Assembly (NCBI GenBank): GCA_963728165.1
Contig: CAVSIY010000006.1
Coordinates: forward strand, 558,001 to 622,000
DNA: 64,000 nt
Source: Hyphomicrobium_A sp963728165
GTDB taxonomy: Bacteria; Pseudomonadota; Alphaproteobacteria; Rhizobiales; Hyphomicrobiaceae
Direction of reading: 5' to 3'
In this document: piece after piece, positions 9,720-18,078 of the stretch
How the letters are laid out: every line of letters begins with the position of its first letter
Numbering within the stretch: the stretch's first letter is position 1
The notes under the pieces: model-generated
The model's database searches: none
Told to the model about the DNA's origin: nothing
Seen by the model: only the letters and a program-made list of their open reading frames with translations
Program-made: the position numbers and the translations under genes

Positions 9720-11414
9720 TCAAGCCGCGATGATGGCGCCGAGGTCGGCGGGCGCAACAGTCGGCCCCGCGGCAGCCGCATCGTCGAAAGCAAGCCCATA
9801 GTCCTGCGCCATATGCAGCATCGCGCGCTCGGCGAGCGCGGTGATGGTGAGCAGTGGATTGACGCCGAGCGAGCGCGGCATCACTGCCCCGTCGACAACG
9901 TAGAGGCCTTCGTGCACGGCGGTTGACCCACCCCGCGCGCTGGCGTCGAACACCTGGCCCTTGTGATTGACGACGCCGTCTGAGCGCTCGGCCCCCATGC
10001 CGGTGCCGCCCAGGGGATGCGCGGTCGCCGGCTGGTGGCCCATGACGGTGCCGGCGAGCGGGTTCTTGACGTAGGACCCGCCGGCCTCGGTGACGATGGA
10101 GGTGAGGATCGCATCGAGGCGCTTGTAGACCGGCTCGTCCTTGGCGGCGGGCCACACGAGCCGCAAATCGTCATCCTCGAGCACGAACCGGCCCGAGGCG
10201 CTGTCGTGCGACACGGCAAAGAAGGTCTGCAGCTTGGAGAAGGGGCCCTTGTAGACGCCGGCGATCAGGCTCTTGAGCGCGCCGAGCAGGCGGCCATTGG
10301 GGATGAAGAGCACAGGCAGCGCCGGCGCCAGCGCCGAGGGCAGCACACCCTCTTGCACGCGCAGCTCTTGGGCGAGGTCGTGGGCGTCGTCGATCTCGAT
10401 CTGGCCGGAAACGGCGGCGCCGATCTCCATGCCTTCGATCTTGGGCGGATAGCCGACGCCGATGGCATCGACGGGGATCTTGGCGCCATAGCCGAAGGCG
10501 ATGATGTCGCCGTTGGCCGAGAAGCGCTGCCCGAGCCGGTCGGACAGCGCCAGGCCGTTAGCGCGCGAGCGCAATAGGATCTCGGTCGAGCCGAGCGTGC
10601 CGGCGCCGAGGACCACAATAGGCGCGCTCAGCACGAGGTCTTGGGGGGCCGCGCCGTTGGTATCGAGGCGGCGCACGTGCACGCTCCAGGCGCCGTCCTT
10701 GCCTTTGGCGACGTGGCGCACGGCAGCGTGCGTAAAAAGCTCCGCCCCATGGCGCGCGGCGTCCGCCAGATAGGTGAGCGCCACCGAGGTCTTGGCGCCG
10801 ACGTTGCAGCCTCCGCAGCAGTCGCCGCAGCGGGTGCAGGCGGGCTGGTCGACGCCCGCGGCGTTGACGCCTCCCTCGAAGCTCACCGTGACCGTGGGCG
10901 CGACCGGCTGATAGCCGAGGCCTTTGCTGGCGGTTGCCAGGGCTTGGTATTTCGTGAGCGTGCCGGCACGGGGATCGCTCTGGGGCTTGAGCCAGCGCTC
11001 GGCGCGGCGGAAACCCTCGTCGAGCAGCCCATCCTGCGCGATCTGGCCGGGCCACACCGCATCGGCGAACACGCGCGCATCGGGCCGCAGCGCCACGCCG
11101 GCGTTGATGAGCGAGCCGCCGCCGAGCCCGCAGCCGACGAGCACGTGCATGTCCTCGCCGAGACGCACGTCGTAGAGCGCCGAGGAGGGGCCCGTGTGCA
11201 CGCGCTTGCCCCTCACCTGCAACTCGTTCTTCAAGTCAGGGAAGCGGCTCGGAAAGTCTCCCGTCAGCACCTCGCGGCCGCGCTCGAGCACGGCGACGCG
11301 CTTGCCGGCGCGGGCGAGGCGCGAGGCGGCGACGCCGCCGCCATAGCCGGAGCCGACGACGATGACGTCGTAGCGGTCCTTGACGCGGTCGAGCGAGCGG
11401 GAGAGGCCGGGCAT
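9720..11414 (-). CDS. GMC-family FAD oxidoreductase with cysteine cluster
   Basis: A 564-residue flavoprotein of the glucose-methanol-choline oxidoreductase superfamily, closest in layout to cholesterol oxidase-like members. The FAD-binding Rossmann motif VVGSGYGGGVAASRLA is near residue 20; VGCGLGGGSLINAGV is the second FAD-contact motif. The C-terminal catalytic region has HPLGGTGMG and NPLLTITALAERAM. Around residue 193 it carries CTRCGDCCGGC, a ferredoxin-like cysteine motif that some GMC relatives share and that could hold an iron-sulphur cluster. No signal peptide is evident. The donor is probably an alcohol or sterol-like compound, but this is not determined. It is convergent with formate dehydrogenase and shows no operon partner. 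Confidence 0.82.
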   Translation of the reverse strand: MPGLSRSLDRVKDRYDVIVVGSGYGGGVAASRLARAGKRVAVLERGREVLTGDFPSRFPDLKNELQVRGKRVHTGPSSALYDVRLGEDMHVLVGCGLGGGSLINAGVALRPDARVFADAVWPGQIAQDGLLDEGFRRAERWLKPQSDPRAGTLTKYQALATASKGLGYQPVAPTVTVSFEGGVNAAGVDQPACTRCGDCCGGCNVGAKTSVALTYLADAARHGAELFTHAAVRHVAKGKDGAWSVHVRRLDTNGAAPQDLVLSAPIVVLGAGTLGSTEILLRSRANGLALSDRLGQRFSANGDIIAFGYGAKIPVDAIGVGYPPKIEGMEIGAAVSGQIEIDDAHDLAQELRVQEGVLPSALAPALPVLFIPNGRLLGALKSLIAGVYKGPFSKLQTFFAVSHDSASGRFVLEDDDLRLVWPAAKDEPVYKRLDAILTSIVTEAGGSYVKNPLAGTVMGHQPATAHPLGGTGMGAERSDGVVNHKGQVFDASARGGSTAVHEGLYVVDGAVMPRSLGVNPLLTITALAERAMLHMAQDYGLAFDDAAAAGPTVAPADLGAIIAA

Positions 11415-11701
11415 GATGGCTCCAGACGATGGCTCCAGACGGGGGCGGGGGAGGCTTTTTGCTTGGTTGGCGCGCTCAGCGCAAGCCTACTCTGGCAGGG
11501 GGGCGGCGCAATGCTTTGCGCGCCAAGCGTTTAGCTCGTGCACCGGGAATGTGCGCGGCGCCTTCTGCTTCAAGCCGACGCGCCCTGCGAGCCTGCCCGC
11601 TCGACCCAACAGCATCGCCGTGCTGCATGAATCCATGAAGATCAAGCCAAATGCTTCTGATATTATGGTGGTGGGGCAAAGGATATTTTGAGTGGGACGC
11701 A

Positions 11702-12739
11702 ATGCAAACTTATATCATTGGACGCGAGCCGGGGCAGGCCGACATCGTCATCACATCACCGCGTGGCCGGGTCTCGAGAAAGCATGCCGTTCTGCGCGTG
11801 ATGGGCGACGCGCAGTATCAGATTTCCGATCTGGGCTCCTCCAACGGCACTGAGATTCGCGACGGAACCTACTGGCGAAAGATATCGAGCGAGGATGTGC
11901 GCCCGAGCGACCGCATCCGCTTCGGAGGCGAGGTCGAGGTCTCGCTCGGCGATCTGTTGACTCAAGTGCGGGGCGGACGCGCCAGCAACGACACCGCGTA
12001 CGCGCCCCGCCCCGGCGGCGGCGGCGACAGCGGCATCTTCAAGGTCGTGGCCGGCGACATCCTGCAGCTCAGAGGAAAAGACAACGTCGCTTCCCTGGTC
12101 GGGCGTCTGATGCTGTCACCCATCTCGACCTCGGTCGCGTGGGCCCAGGACGTCAACTTCAAGGCGCACACGGCGCTGCTGGTCCTGGCAATCGCCATCA
12201 GCGCCGCCTACACCAAGGTGCTCTATGCGCTCTCGGGTCAACAGAGCCCGCTCGAACTGATCTGGCTGACGCTGGGCCAGCAGCACCCTGCACTGAATGT
12301 GCTGACGAAGGTGATCTCGGCCGACACCTTCTCGCTGTTGTTGACCTATACGTTCTTTCTCATTGCCTACATCGTGAACTATTTCGTCTTTCAGGACTAT
12401 TCGAGCGTCAAGCAGGTGCCGAGGAATTATCTGAAGCTCGCCTGCATATCCTCGTTCGTGAACACGCTCATATTCGGCGCGATTCTCTGCTCCGCTCCGG
12501 TGCTCGCTGCAATCTTCCCGAAGGCCGCGGCGGCATGGATGACGATCGCAGTCTGGCTCGCCAGTATCACAGCCTTTGTCTATTACGGCTTCCAGACGCA
12601 CATGATCTTCTGGCGCATGTCGGGCGTGCGAACATTTCGCGGCATGATCATCGCCCTGGTTCTGGCGTTTCTGGTAACGATCATCCTCTATATCTTCTTG
12701 GCGCTACTGGTGATCGCGGCGATGCAGTTGTTCAGCTAA
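11702..12739 (+). CDS. FHA domain fused to Yip1-like membrane domain
   Basis: A 345-residue protein. Residues 1-85 are a canonical FHA domain: TYIIGREPGQADIVI, RVSRKHAVLRV (the S-R-K-H phosphopeptide-binding motif) and DLGSSNGTEIRDG. A glycine-rich linker follows (about 100-115). The rest has five hydrophobic segments near 155-175, 217-237, 250-277, 280-300 and 316-342, in the style of Yip1 membrane proteins. The domain order suggests a cytoplasmic phosphothreonine reader tethered to the inner membrane. I chose the ATG at MQTYIIGRE, where FHA similarity starts. It may belong functionally with the FHA/PP2C genes at the left end. The partner protein is unknown. Confidence 0.85.
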   Translation: MQTYIIGREPGQADIVITSPRGRVSRKHAVLRVMGDAQYQISDLGSSNGTEIRDGTYWRKISSEDVRPSDRIRFGGEVEVSLGDLLTQVRGGRASNDTAYAPRPGGGGDSGIFKVVAGDILQLRGKDNVASLVGRLMLSPISTSVAWAQDVNFKAHTALLVLAIAISAAYTKVLYALSGQQSPLELIWLTLGQQHPALNVLTKVISADTFSLLLTYTFFLIAYIVNYFVFQDYSSVKQVPRNYLKLACISSFVNTLIFGAILCSAPVLAAIFPKAAAAWMTIAVWLASITAFVYYGFQTHMIFWRMSGVRTFRGMIIALVLAFLVTIILYIFLALLVIAAMQLFS

Positions 12740-12768
12740 CGGCGCATTCTCACGCCGCTTGCTGGATC

Positions 12769-13650
12769 TCAGTGCACCGAAAGATTGGGGACGGCGCCGG
12801 CCTGCTTGGTCGTCTCGGCCGGATACTTCACCCGAGCCACGCCGCGGGCCACCTCGCCCTGCAGCGCATCCGCCATCAGACGGCCGAGACACCCGTAGGT
12901 GAGATCGTTGGGGTGGAAGAGGTCGGCCGCCAACAGCTGCCGGGCTGTGAACTGTGCGCTCGTCACCAGATGCTTCATGATGGCGAAGCGCTGCACGATG
13001 GGGACCTTGCGGGCCTCTGCGATCTGGCGCATGGCGACCAGATAGCGGGCGAAATTGCGCACCTTCTCGGCGCGCGGAAAATACTGCATGTCGAGCAGCA
13101 CCACGTCGATGCCGTGCTTCTGCAGCCGGTCGATACCGCGCTCCACCGTGCGCCGGAACGTCTCCAGATCCACGTGGCGCATGGCGTCGTTCACGCCCGT
13201 CTGCCAGATCACGAGCGTGGGCTTGCGCGGCAGCACGTCCTTGTTGATACGCGGCAGCATGTCGGTGGCGAGCTGGCCGCCGATGCCGAGATTGTCGACG
13301 ATGATCGGGCTGTCGGGAAAGCGCCGCTGCAGCTCGGCTTGCAGCCGCACCGGATAGCGGAACTTGGGGCTGCTGGCGCCGATCCCCTGCGTGCTCGAGG
13401 AGCCGAGCGCCACGATATGCACCGGCTTGCTGCCGGCGAGAGCCGCCGCGAACTTGGGCAGCGGCGCATTGAAGCGCACCAGACTGGCCGGGGCCTCGCA
13501 CCGCGGGCGCGCACCGGCCGGGGAGGAGAACAGCGTCAGACCCGCTGCAGCTGTGAGCGCCAGTCCGCAAGATATTTGCGCAAGGCTTGCGTGAAAGCCA
13601 CGCCGTCCGAGCCGCGATTTCGCCCCGCCAAAGCCCATGCCGTACCCCAC
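12769..13650 (-). CDS. Secreted SGNH/GDSL-type hydrolase
   Basis: A 293-residue protein with an N-terminal signal sequence (hydrophobic about 25-45, ending PAGA). The SGNH blocks are in order: VALGSSSTQGIGA with the nucleophile Ser, IGGQLATDML, WQTGVNDAM with the conserved Asn, and DLFHPNDLTYGCLG with the Asp and His of the catalytic pair. It is probably an exported esterase or acetyl-transfer-related hydrolase. Its start overlaps the end of the OpgC-like gene by 115 bases in another frame, so the two are in one operon and may act on the same acylated cell-surface glycan. The start is the only ATG that retains the signal peptide. Confidence 0.82.
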   Translation of the reverse strand: MGYGMGFGGAKSRLGRRGFHASLAQISCGLALTAAAGLTLFSSPAGARPRCEAPASLVRFNAPLPKFAAALAGSKPVHIVALGSSSTQGIGASSPKFRYPVRLQAELQRRFPDSPIIVDNLGIGGQLATDMLPRINKDVLPRKPTLVIWQTGVNDAMRHVDLETFRRTVERGIDRLQKHGIDVVLLDMQYFPRAEKVRNFARYLVAMRQIAEARKVPIVQRFAIMKHLVTSAQFTARQLLAADLFHPNDLTYGCLGRLMADALQGEVARGVARVKYPAETTKQAGAVPNLSVH

Positions 13651-14717
13651 AGAGTTCCGATGCCGATCATATTGACCAGACTCTGCAGGATAAATCCATC
13701 GCCGGCTTCAGCGAGAACCACCCACCCGGTAAACGAGAGTACCGTTCCGAGGCAGAAGATTTCCAAGGAATGCCGGCCGCAGCGCCCAATGCCCCTGGCC
13801 CAGGCGCGAGTAAGCCAGCCGCTTTGGGGCGACAATAGGAACATTGCGAGATATCCCAGTGCGACAACGTGTAAGAGGCGCCAGACGGAGAGATAGCTCT
13901 TGTCCATCGATCCCATGAGGCCGGCCGGAAAGACGCGCACGCGCTCCAGCCCACCAATTTGCGTCCATGGGGCCGCAACGACAAAGGCAAAGGTGACATA
14001 GCCGAGCGCCGCCCACAGCAGCGGGCGAGAGAGCAGAACCGCGCCGCGCCGGCTGAAATGCGCCGCCAGCGCGCCGATGGTGACGAGCAGCTGCCAGGCG
14101 AAGGGGTTGAATACCCAGCCCTTGGGATGTTGCTGGCTCGGCAGGTTCAGCTCGAAGAGGTTCGCGACCGCCCACACGCCGATCGAGAGCGCCAACATCA
14201 GCCAGGGCTGGCGCGGCAGCAGCCACAGAACGAACGGCAGCCAGAAGAGCAAGAGGACGACGTAGAGGGGAAGAATGTTCAGCATGTTCGGCTGGTTGAC
14301 CAGCGCCGCCGCCAAGATGGCCGAGCGCACCGGCTCCTCGCTGAACACGTGCACGCCGATGTTCCTCATGTACATGGGGTTGTCGAACAGGCCCGCGGCG
14401 AGCGTCAGCCCGACGGTGCATACGATGACCAGCCCCAGGTGCCAGACGTAGAGGTCGCGCACGCGGTCGGCGACGCGGGCGCAGCCGGCTCGGAAGCCTT
14501 GCGTGTCGAAGGTGCGCCCGTAGGCCAGGACAGCGGAAAAGCCGGCGAGCAGCACGAACACCTCGGCGGCGTCGGAGAAGCCGAAGTTGCGCAGCGTCAG
14601 CCTGGCCAGCACGTTGCCAGGAACATGGTCGACGAAAATGAACAGAAGGGCGAGGCCGCGAAAGAAGTCGATTCGCAGGTCTCGCTGCACGCCCGCGCCG
14701 GCGGCACCCATGGGCAT
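13536..14717 (-). CDS. opgC: OpgC-like membrane acyltransferase
   Basis: A 393-residue polytopic protein with about ten membrane segments. RDLRIDFFRGLALLFIFVDHVPGN at the N-terminus is the OpgC signature, and NFGFSDAAEVFVLLAGFSAVLAYGR follows. OpgC proteins succinylate osmoregulated periplasmic glucans at the inner membrane. The start is MPMGAAG; in-frame ATGs farther upstream would add a long polar extension. The downstream overlapping SGNH hydrolase supports a joint role in glycan acylation. No glucan synthase (opgGH or ndvB) is in the window. The gene symbol is by family and not certain for substrate. Confidence 0.82.
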   Translation of the reverse strand: MPMGAAGAGVQRDLRIDFFRGLALLFIFVDHVPGNVLARLTLRNFGFSDAAEVFVLLAGFSAVLAYGRTFDTQGFRAGCARVADRVRDLYVWHLGLVIVCTVGLTLAAGLFDNPMYMRNIGVHVFSEEPVRSAILAAALVNQPNMLNILPLYVVLLLFWLPFVLWLLPRQPWLMLALSIGVWAVANLFELNLPSQQHPKGWVFNPFAWQLLVTIGALAAHFSRRGAVLLSRPLLWAALGYVTFAFVVAAPWTQIGGLERVRVFPAGLMGSMDKSYLSVWRLLHVVALGYLAMFLLSPQSGWLTRAWARGIGRCGRHSLEIFCLGTVLSFTGWVVLAEAGDGFILQSLVNMIGIGTLWGTAWALAGRNRGSDGVAFTQALRKYLADWRSQLQRV

Positions 14718-15027
14718 CGATAGTTCTTCCAGTCTGTAGAAAATGACGAGAACGGCTAAAGATGCACGTTCCCTGACCCCGGACAACGCGACATTCATGC
14801 TGCCGGTTCCTGTATGAACGGGACATGAAATTGCGGCGCCAGGGCGACCGCCGCGGCGGTGACCTCTCCGGCTCTCCTCCATCGCCGCTGACGCGAATGT
14901 TATCGGGCGCGCTCCAATTCCGCCGGAATTTTGCATTTAATCCGCCGCCGAACGCCATGTGTCCGGGCTCGCCGAGACCCGGCTGGCACGCCCCGCTCTG
15001 CGGGTGCCGTGTTCCGCGTCCTCAACC
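14718..15027. other. Intergenic region before the tRNA-like cluster
   Basis: About 310 bases with no gene. The sequence TGGCACG at 14991-14997 matches the -24 half of a sigma-54 promoter, but no GC follows at the required 10-base spacing, so it is only a weak candidate. Confidence 0.35.
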
Positions 15028-15100
15028 GAGGTTGTAGCTCAGTGGTAGAGCACCCGGGGAAACCGGGAGGCCGGGGGTTCGATTCCCTTCAGCTTCACCA
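15028..15100 (+). tRNA. Degenerate tRNA-like sequence with encoded CCA
   Basis: A 73-base cloverleaf. The acceptor stem GAGGTTG pairs with CAGCTTC (two G-T pairs), followed by A-CCA. The D arm is GCTC-AGTGGTA-GAGC. The T arm GGGGG-TTCGATT-CCCTT has two wobble pairs. The anticodon arm is abnormal: CCCGG and CCGGG form a perfect 5-bp stem but leave only a 5-base loop, GGAAA, instead of seven, so no normal anticodon or U33 exists. It is therefore a tRNA-like or pseudo-tRNA element and not an assignable isoacceptor. The loss could be a real feature or two missing bases. Confidence 0.6.
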
Positions 15101-15172
15101 AACGACTAGCTCAATGGGTAGAGCACAAGACTTTTAATCTTGAGGTCGTGGGTTCAACTCCCACGTCGTACG
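15100..15172 (+). tRNA. Divergent tRNA-Lys (TTT)-like gene
   Basis: It starts on the last base of the preceding tRNA-like element. The anticodon arm CAAGA-CTTTTAA-TCTTG is perfect and gives anticodon TTT. The D arm GCTC-AATGGGTA-GAGC and T arm GTGGG-TTCAACT-CCCAC are intact. The acceptor stem AAACGAC/GTCGTAC pairs at only five of seven positions (the two terminal pairs are mismatched), and no CCA is encoded, unlike the tRNA-Ala in this window. It is probably not the cell's main tRNA-Lys. Confidence 0.65.
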
Positions 15173-15210
15173 TCCTTGCCAGGACGCTCGTCTGAAAAGC
15201 GAGTTCAAAC
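15171..15210 (+). other. tRNA-Phe-like fragment (GAA anticodon arm)
   Basis: Immediately after the lysine tRNA-like gene there is a hairpin CGTCCT-TGCC-AGGACG (15171-15186), then CTCGT-CTGAAAA-GCGAG (15187-15203), which has the form of an anticodon arm with anticodon GAA, followed by TTCAAAC like a T loop. No acceptor stem can be drawn. It looks like a third, more reduced tRNA-like element in the same run. Confidence 0.4.
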
Positions 15211-15350
15211 ATAGGGGAAGCCGGCAGCTCCCCGCCTGACCGCGCACCGCTCAAGGCTTCGGCCGGCGGCGGGAACGGGAGGGCGAGCACCGAAGCGCTC
15301 TGAGCCGGAGCGGATACCGTTCGGTCGCAAAGCCTGAGCCCGGGCACCGG

Positions 15351-15376
15351 CACGTCCCCTCAGCCGAGGGGACGTG
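15351..15376 (+). other. Perfect 11-bp hairpin in the slipin leader
   Basis: CACGTCCCCTC and GAGGGGACGTG form a perfect stem around the loop AGCC, about 110 bases before the slipin start. There is no T-tract. It may be part of a structured leader RNA or a non-coding RNA lying between the tRNA-like elements and the slipin gene. Confidence 0.45.
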
Positions 15377-15483
15377 GACGCAACCCGCGGTGTATGGTGG
15401 CGCGGCCGGACTGAAGCTCCGGCCCGTGTCCAAGGTGTGGGAGCGGCCGGCGACCTTTGCTCGCGCGTATATTGGAGCCACTG

Positions 15484-16650
15484 ATGCGCAAGTTCGGTTT
15501 CTGGTTCGAGGCCGTCGTCAAGGACGACGAGCGCGCCTTCCTCGCCCGTGACGGGCGGTTCGTCCGGCTGTTGCAGCCGGGCCGTTTCACCGCGTTCGAT
15601 CCCGGCCACCATCTGACGGTCGAGACCGTCAAGGTGGTGCGCGCCGAGATCGCGCCCGAGAAGGCGCTGCTCCTGCAGAAGACGCATCGGCCGGTGGCCG
15701 ACCAGCACTTCGAGATCGTGCACGCCGGCCCCAACGAGGTCGCCATCGTATCCTTCGACGGCGAGCCCAAGACGCTCGTGCTGCACAACACCACGCGCGC
15801 CTTCTGGAAGACGCTGACCGAGGTCGACGTGGAGCGGATCGACACGACGTCGGAGCTGCGCATTGCCAAGCGCCACCTCGACAAGCTCGACATGGCGCGG
15901 GCCGGCCCCGTCATCGTACAGGCGGTCGTGGAGGCGCACGAGGCGGGCTTGTTGATGGTCGACGGGGAGCTCAAGGAGCGCTTGACCCCCGGGCGCCATG
16001 CCTTCTGGCAGGTGGGCCGCACCGTCAAGGTTGCCAAGGTCGACCTGCGCCCGCAGCCCTTGGAGATCACAGCCCAGGAGATCCTGACCAAGGACCGCAT
16101 CGGCATCCGCGTGACGCTGACGGCCTTCACCAAGGTCACCGACCCGGAGAAGGCGGTGCTGGCGACGGCCGACGTGGCCGGCACGCTTTACCGGCTCATT
16201 CAGTTCGCCATCCGCGAGGCGGTGGCAACGCGCACGCTCGATGAGATTCTGGCGGCGCGCGACACCATCGACAACGAGGTGCGGGGGTTCGTCACCCAGC
16301 GCGCGCACGCGCTCGGCGCCGAGGTGGGCGAGATCGGCGTCAAGGACGTCATCCTGCCGGGCGACGTGCGCGAGCTCCTGAACAAGGTCGTGGAGGCGGA
16401 GCGCGTGGCCAAGGCCAACCTCATCCGCCGCCAGGAGGAGACGGCCGCGACGCGCTCGCTTCTGAACACCTCTAAGCTGATGGAGGACAACCCGCTGCTC
16501 CTGCGCTTGAAGGAGCTGGAGGCGTTGGAGAAGCTCGTGGAGAAGGTCGGCCGTATCGACCTGCATGCCGGCGCGGGCGCCGGAGGCTTCGAGGCGCTGT
16601 TGCAGAACCTCTATAAGCTCGACCGCGACAAGGACGAGCCGAAGGGTTAA
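15484..16650 (+). CDS. Slipin family protein (SPFH/band-7 domain)
   Basis: A 388-residue slipin. There is no N-terminal membrane helix; it opens with MRKFGFWFEAVVKDDERAFLARDGRFVRLLQPGRF. The SPFH domain covers roughly residues 170-330: VDLRPQPLEITAQEILTKDRIGIRVTLTAFTKVTDP, then VRELLNKVVEAERVAKANLIRRQEETAATRSLLNTSKLMEDNPLLLRLKELE is cut here into its diagnostic slipin helix. Slipins scaffold membranes, and this longer bacterial type is, to my recollection, often encoded in RNA-repair (RtcB/Ro60) operons. The tRNA-like run directly upstream fits that context, although no rtcB, rtcR or Ro gene is in the window. A 12-bp hairpin follows the stop. Confidence 0.85.
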   Translation: MRKFGFWFEAVVKDDERAFLARDGRFVRLLQPGRFTAFDPGHHLTVETVKVVRAEIAPEKALLLQKTHRPVADQHFEIVHAGPNEVAIVSFDGEPKTLVLHNTTRAFWKTLTEVDVERIDTTSELRIAKRHLDKLDMARAGPVIVQAVVEAHEAGLLMVDGELKERLTPGRHAFWQVGRTVKVAKVDLRPQPLEITAQEILTKDRIGIRVTLTAFTKVTDPEKAVLATADVAGTLYRLIQFAIREAVATRTLDEILAARDTIDNEVRGFVTQRAHALGAEVGEIGVKDVILPGDVRELLNKVVEAERVAKANLIRRQEETAATRSLLNTSKLMEDNPLLLRLKELEALEKLVEKVGRIDLHAGAGAGGFEALLQNLYKLDRDKDEPKG

Positions 16651-16661
16651 GGCCAAGGTCC

Positions 16662-16712
16662 GGTGTCAGACCCTCAATAGTCGCCAGCTTCCAGCAGGAC
16701 GGGTCTGACACC
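16662..16712. terminator. 12-bp inverted repeat after slipin
   Basis: GGTGTCAGACCC at 16662-16673 is the exact reverse complement of GGGTCTGACACC at 16701-16712, with a 27-base loop. It lies between slipin and the FNT gene. It could act as a terminator, but the lack of a T-tract and the long loop are also compatible with a dispersed palindromic repeat. Confidence 0.5.
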
Positions 16713-16744
16713 CTTCTGGCAACTTCTCGGGGAGATCCACGCGC

Positions 16745-17590
16745 ATGATCGACAAGGCAGCCGAGGAGATCCCCGAGCCCAAGGTCGGCCTCTCGCGGGC
16801 GGAGAAGAGCCAAGTCAAGGGCGGCACGCGGCTGCGCGCCGTCGTCGTCTACGAGATCATCCGCACCGAGGGCGAAGGCGAGCTGGGGCGCACCTTCTCG
16901 GCGCTGTGGTGGTCGGGGCTCGCGGCCGGCATCTCCATCGGTTTCTCTTTCCTGACCGTGGCGGTGCTCGCAGCGCAGCTGCCCGACTTCGAATGGAAGA
17001 CGCTCATCGCCAACGTCGGCTACGCCGTGGGCTTCCTCGTTGTCATCCTGGGGCGCCAGCAGCTTTTTACCGAGAACACGCTGACGGCCGTCTTGCCGGT
17101 AATCACGCGGCGCAAGCTCGACTGGCTCATCGGCATGCTGCGGCTATGGGGCATCGTGCTCGCAGCCAACGTTGCGGGCTGCTTCGTGTTCGCACTGGCG
17201 CTGTCGAGCACCAACATGGTCTCGGCTGAGGTCACGCACGAGCTCGGCGCCATGGTGCAGGTCATGATGCAGAACACGCCCTGGCAGATGTTCGTCAAAG
17301 GCATCGGGGCCGGCTGGATCATCGCGGCGCTGGTATGGATGCTCCCCTCCTCGGAAGGGGCGGAGTTCGCCGTCATCACGCTGATGACGACTCTGATCGC
17401 TTTTTGCGGCTTCACGCACGTCGTCGCCGGCTCGGCGGAGGCGCTCTACGGCGTGCTGACGGGCGGCATCACGCTGTCGAGCGCCGTGTTCGGCTTCTTC
17501 CTGCCCACGCTTGCCGGTAACCTGTTCGGCGGCACCGTGCTCTTCGCCGTGTTGAGCTACGCGCAGGTGCGCACCGAGATGGTGGAGTAG
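16745..17590 (+). CDS. Formate/nitrite transporter (FNT) family protein, YfdC-like
   Basis: A 281-residue inner-membrane protein. A polar N-terminus of about 45 residues precedes VVVYEIIRTEGEGELGRTFSALWWSGLAAGISIGFSF, which is the start of the FNT fold in its YfdC branch. Six membrane segments follow, with GRQQLFTENTLTAVLP and FCGFTHVVAGSAEALYGVL as the conserved half-helix regions. FNT proteins are pentameric channels for small monovalent anions such as formate or nitrite. The YfdC branch has no proven substrate. Neither the formate dehydrogenase nor the nos genes are adjacent, so the substrate cannot be inferred from context. Confidence 0.88.
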   Translation: MIDKAAEEIPEPKVGLSRAEKSQVKGGTRLRAVVVYEIIRTEGEGELGRTFSALWWSGLAAGISIGFSFLTVAVLAAQLPDFEWKTLIANVGYAVGFLVVILGRQQLFTENTLTAVLPVITRRKLDWLIGMLRLWGIVLAANVAGCFVFALALSSTNMVSAEVTHELGAMVQVMMQNTPWQMFVKGIGAGWIIAALVWMLPSSEGAEFAVITLMTTLIAFCGFTHVVAGSAEALYGVLTGGITLSSAVFGFFLPTLAGNLFGGTVLFAVLSYAQVRTEMVE

Positions 17591-17617
17591 GCGGCCACGG
17601 CCGCGCGTAGCCCCGCG

Positions 17618-18046
17618 TCAGTTGAGGGCCCAGACGAAGATCGCAGTCGCCGCCGCACCCAGCAGCGTGCGCAGAGCGTGGAGTGCGCCCCACGTGCGGA
17701 TGAGTGCCGTCGACTTTGCGTCCGCCTCGGCGATGGGGATGGCCATCAGCGCGTCGCTGGTCGGCAGAATGAACAGGAGCGTGTAGGGCCAGTTGGCGAC
17801 GATGAGGCCCGCGCCGACAAGCCAGCGCCAGTCCAGCGTCAGATAGTAGGTCCAGCCTCCGAGCAGGAAGCCGAGCATGGCGAGGCTCGCCTGCATGGCG
17901 AACCCGCGCTTGTAGGCGGGCTTCCATTCCTGCAGCAACGCGCGGTCGTCGAGCCTGAGCCGCCCCGGCTGCTCGACAACATTGATGTAGAACGCGGCCC
18001 CGGTGAACAGGGCGGCGTCGACGAGAGCAAGGTGGCCGACCAACAT
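17618..18046 (-). CDS. DUF1772 family membrane protein
   Basis: A 142-residue protein with four hydrophobic segments. MLVGHLALVDAALFTGAAFYINVVEQPGRL at the N-terminus and EWKPAYKRGFAMQASLAMLGFLLGG in the middle are characteristic of DUF1772 (anthrone-oxygenase-related) membrane proteins. NWPYTLLFILPTSDAL and TWGALHALRTLLG complete the pattern. Function is unknown. The start is the ATG at MLVGHL; the reading frame stays open upstream into a polar stretch that is unlikely to be coding. It lies just downstream of bioZ on the same strand and may be the last gene of that transcript. Confidence 0.75.
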   Translation of the reverse strand: MLVGHLALVDAALFTGAAFYINVVEQPGRLRLDDRALLQEWKPAYKRGFAMQASLAMLGFLLGGWTYYLTLDWRWLVGAGLIVANWPYTLLFILPTSDALMAIPIAEADAKSTALIRTWGALHALRTLLGAAATAIFVWALN

Positions 18047-18078
18047 CGTTTTCTCCCATCTCAATCCCGACAGAACGC

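Noticed and set aside
14991..15010. Sigma-54 promoter before the tRNA-like run (TGGCACG)
   Set aside because: The -24 half matches, but no GC dinucleotide follows at the obligatory 10-base spacing. It would need an indel to work.
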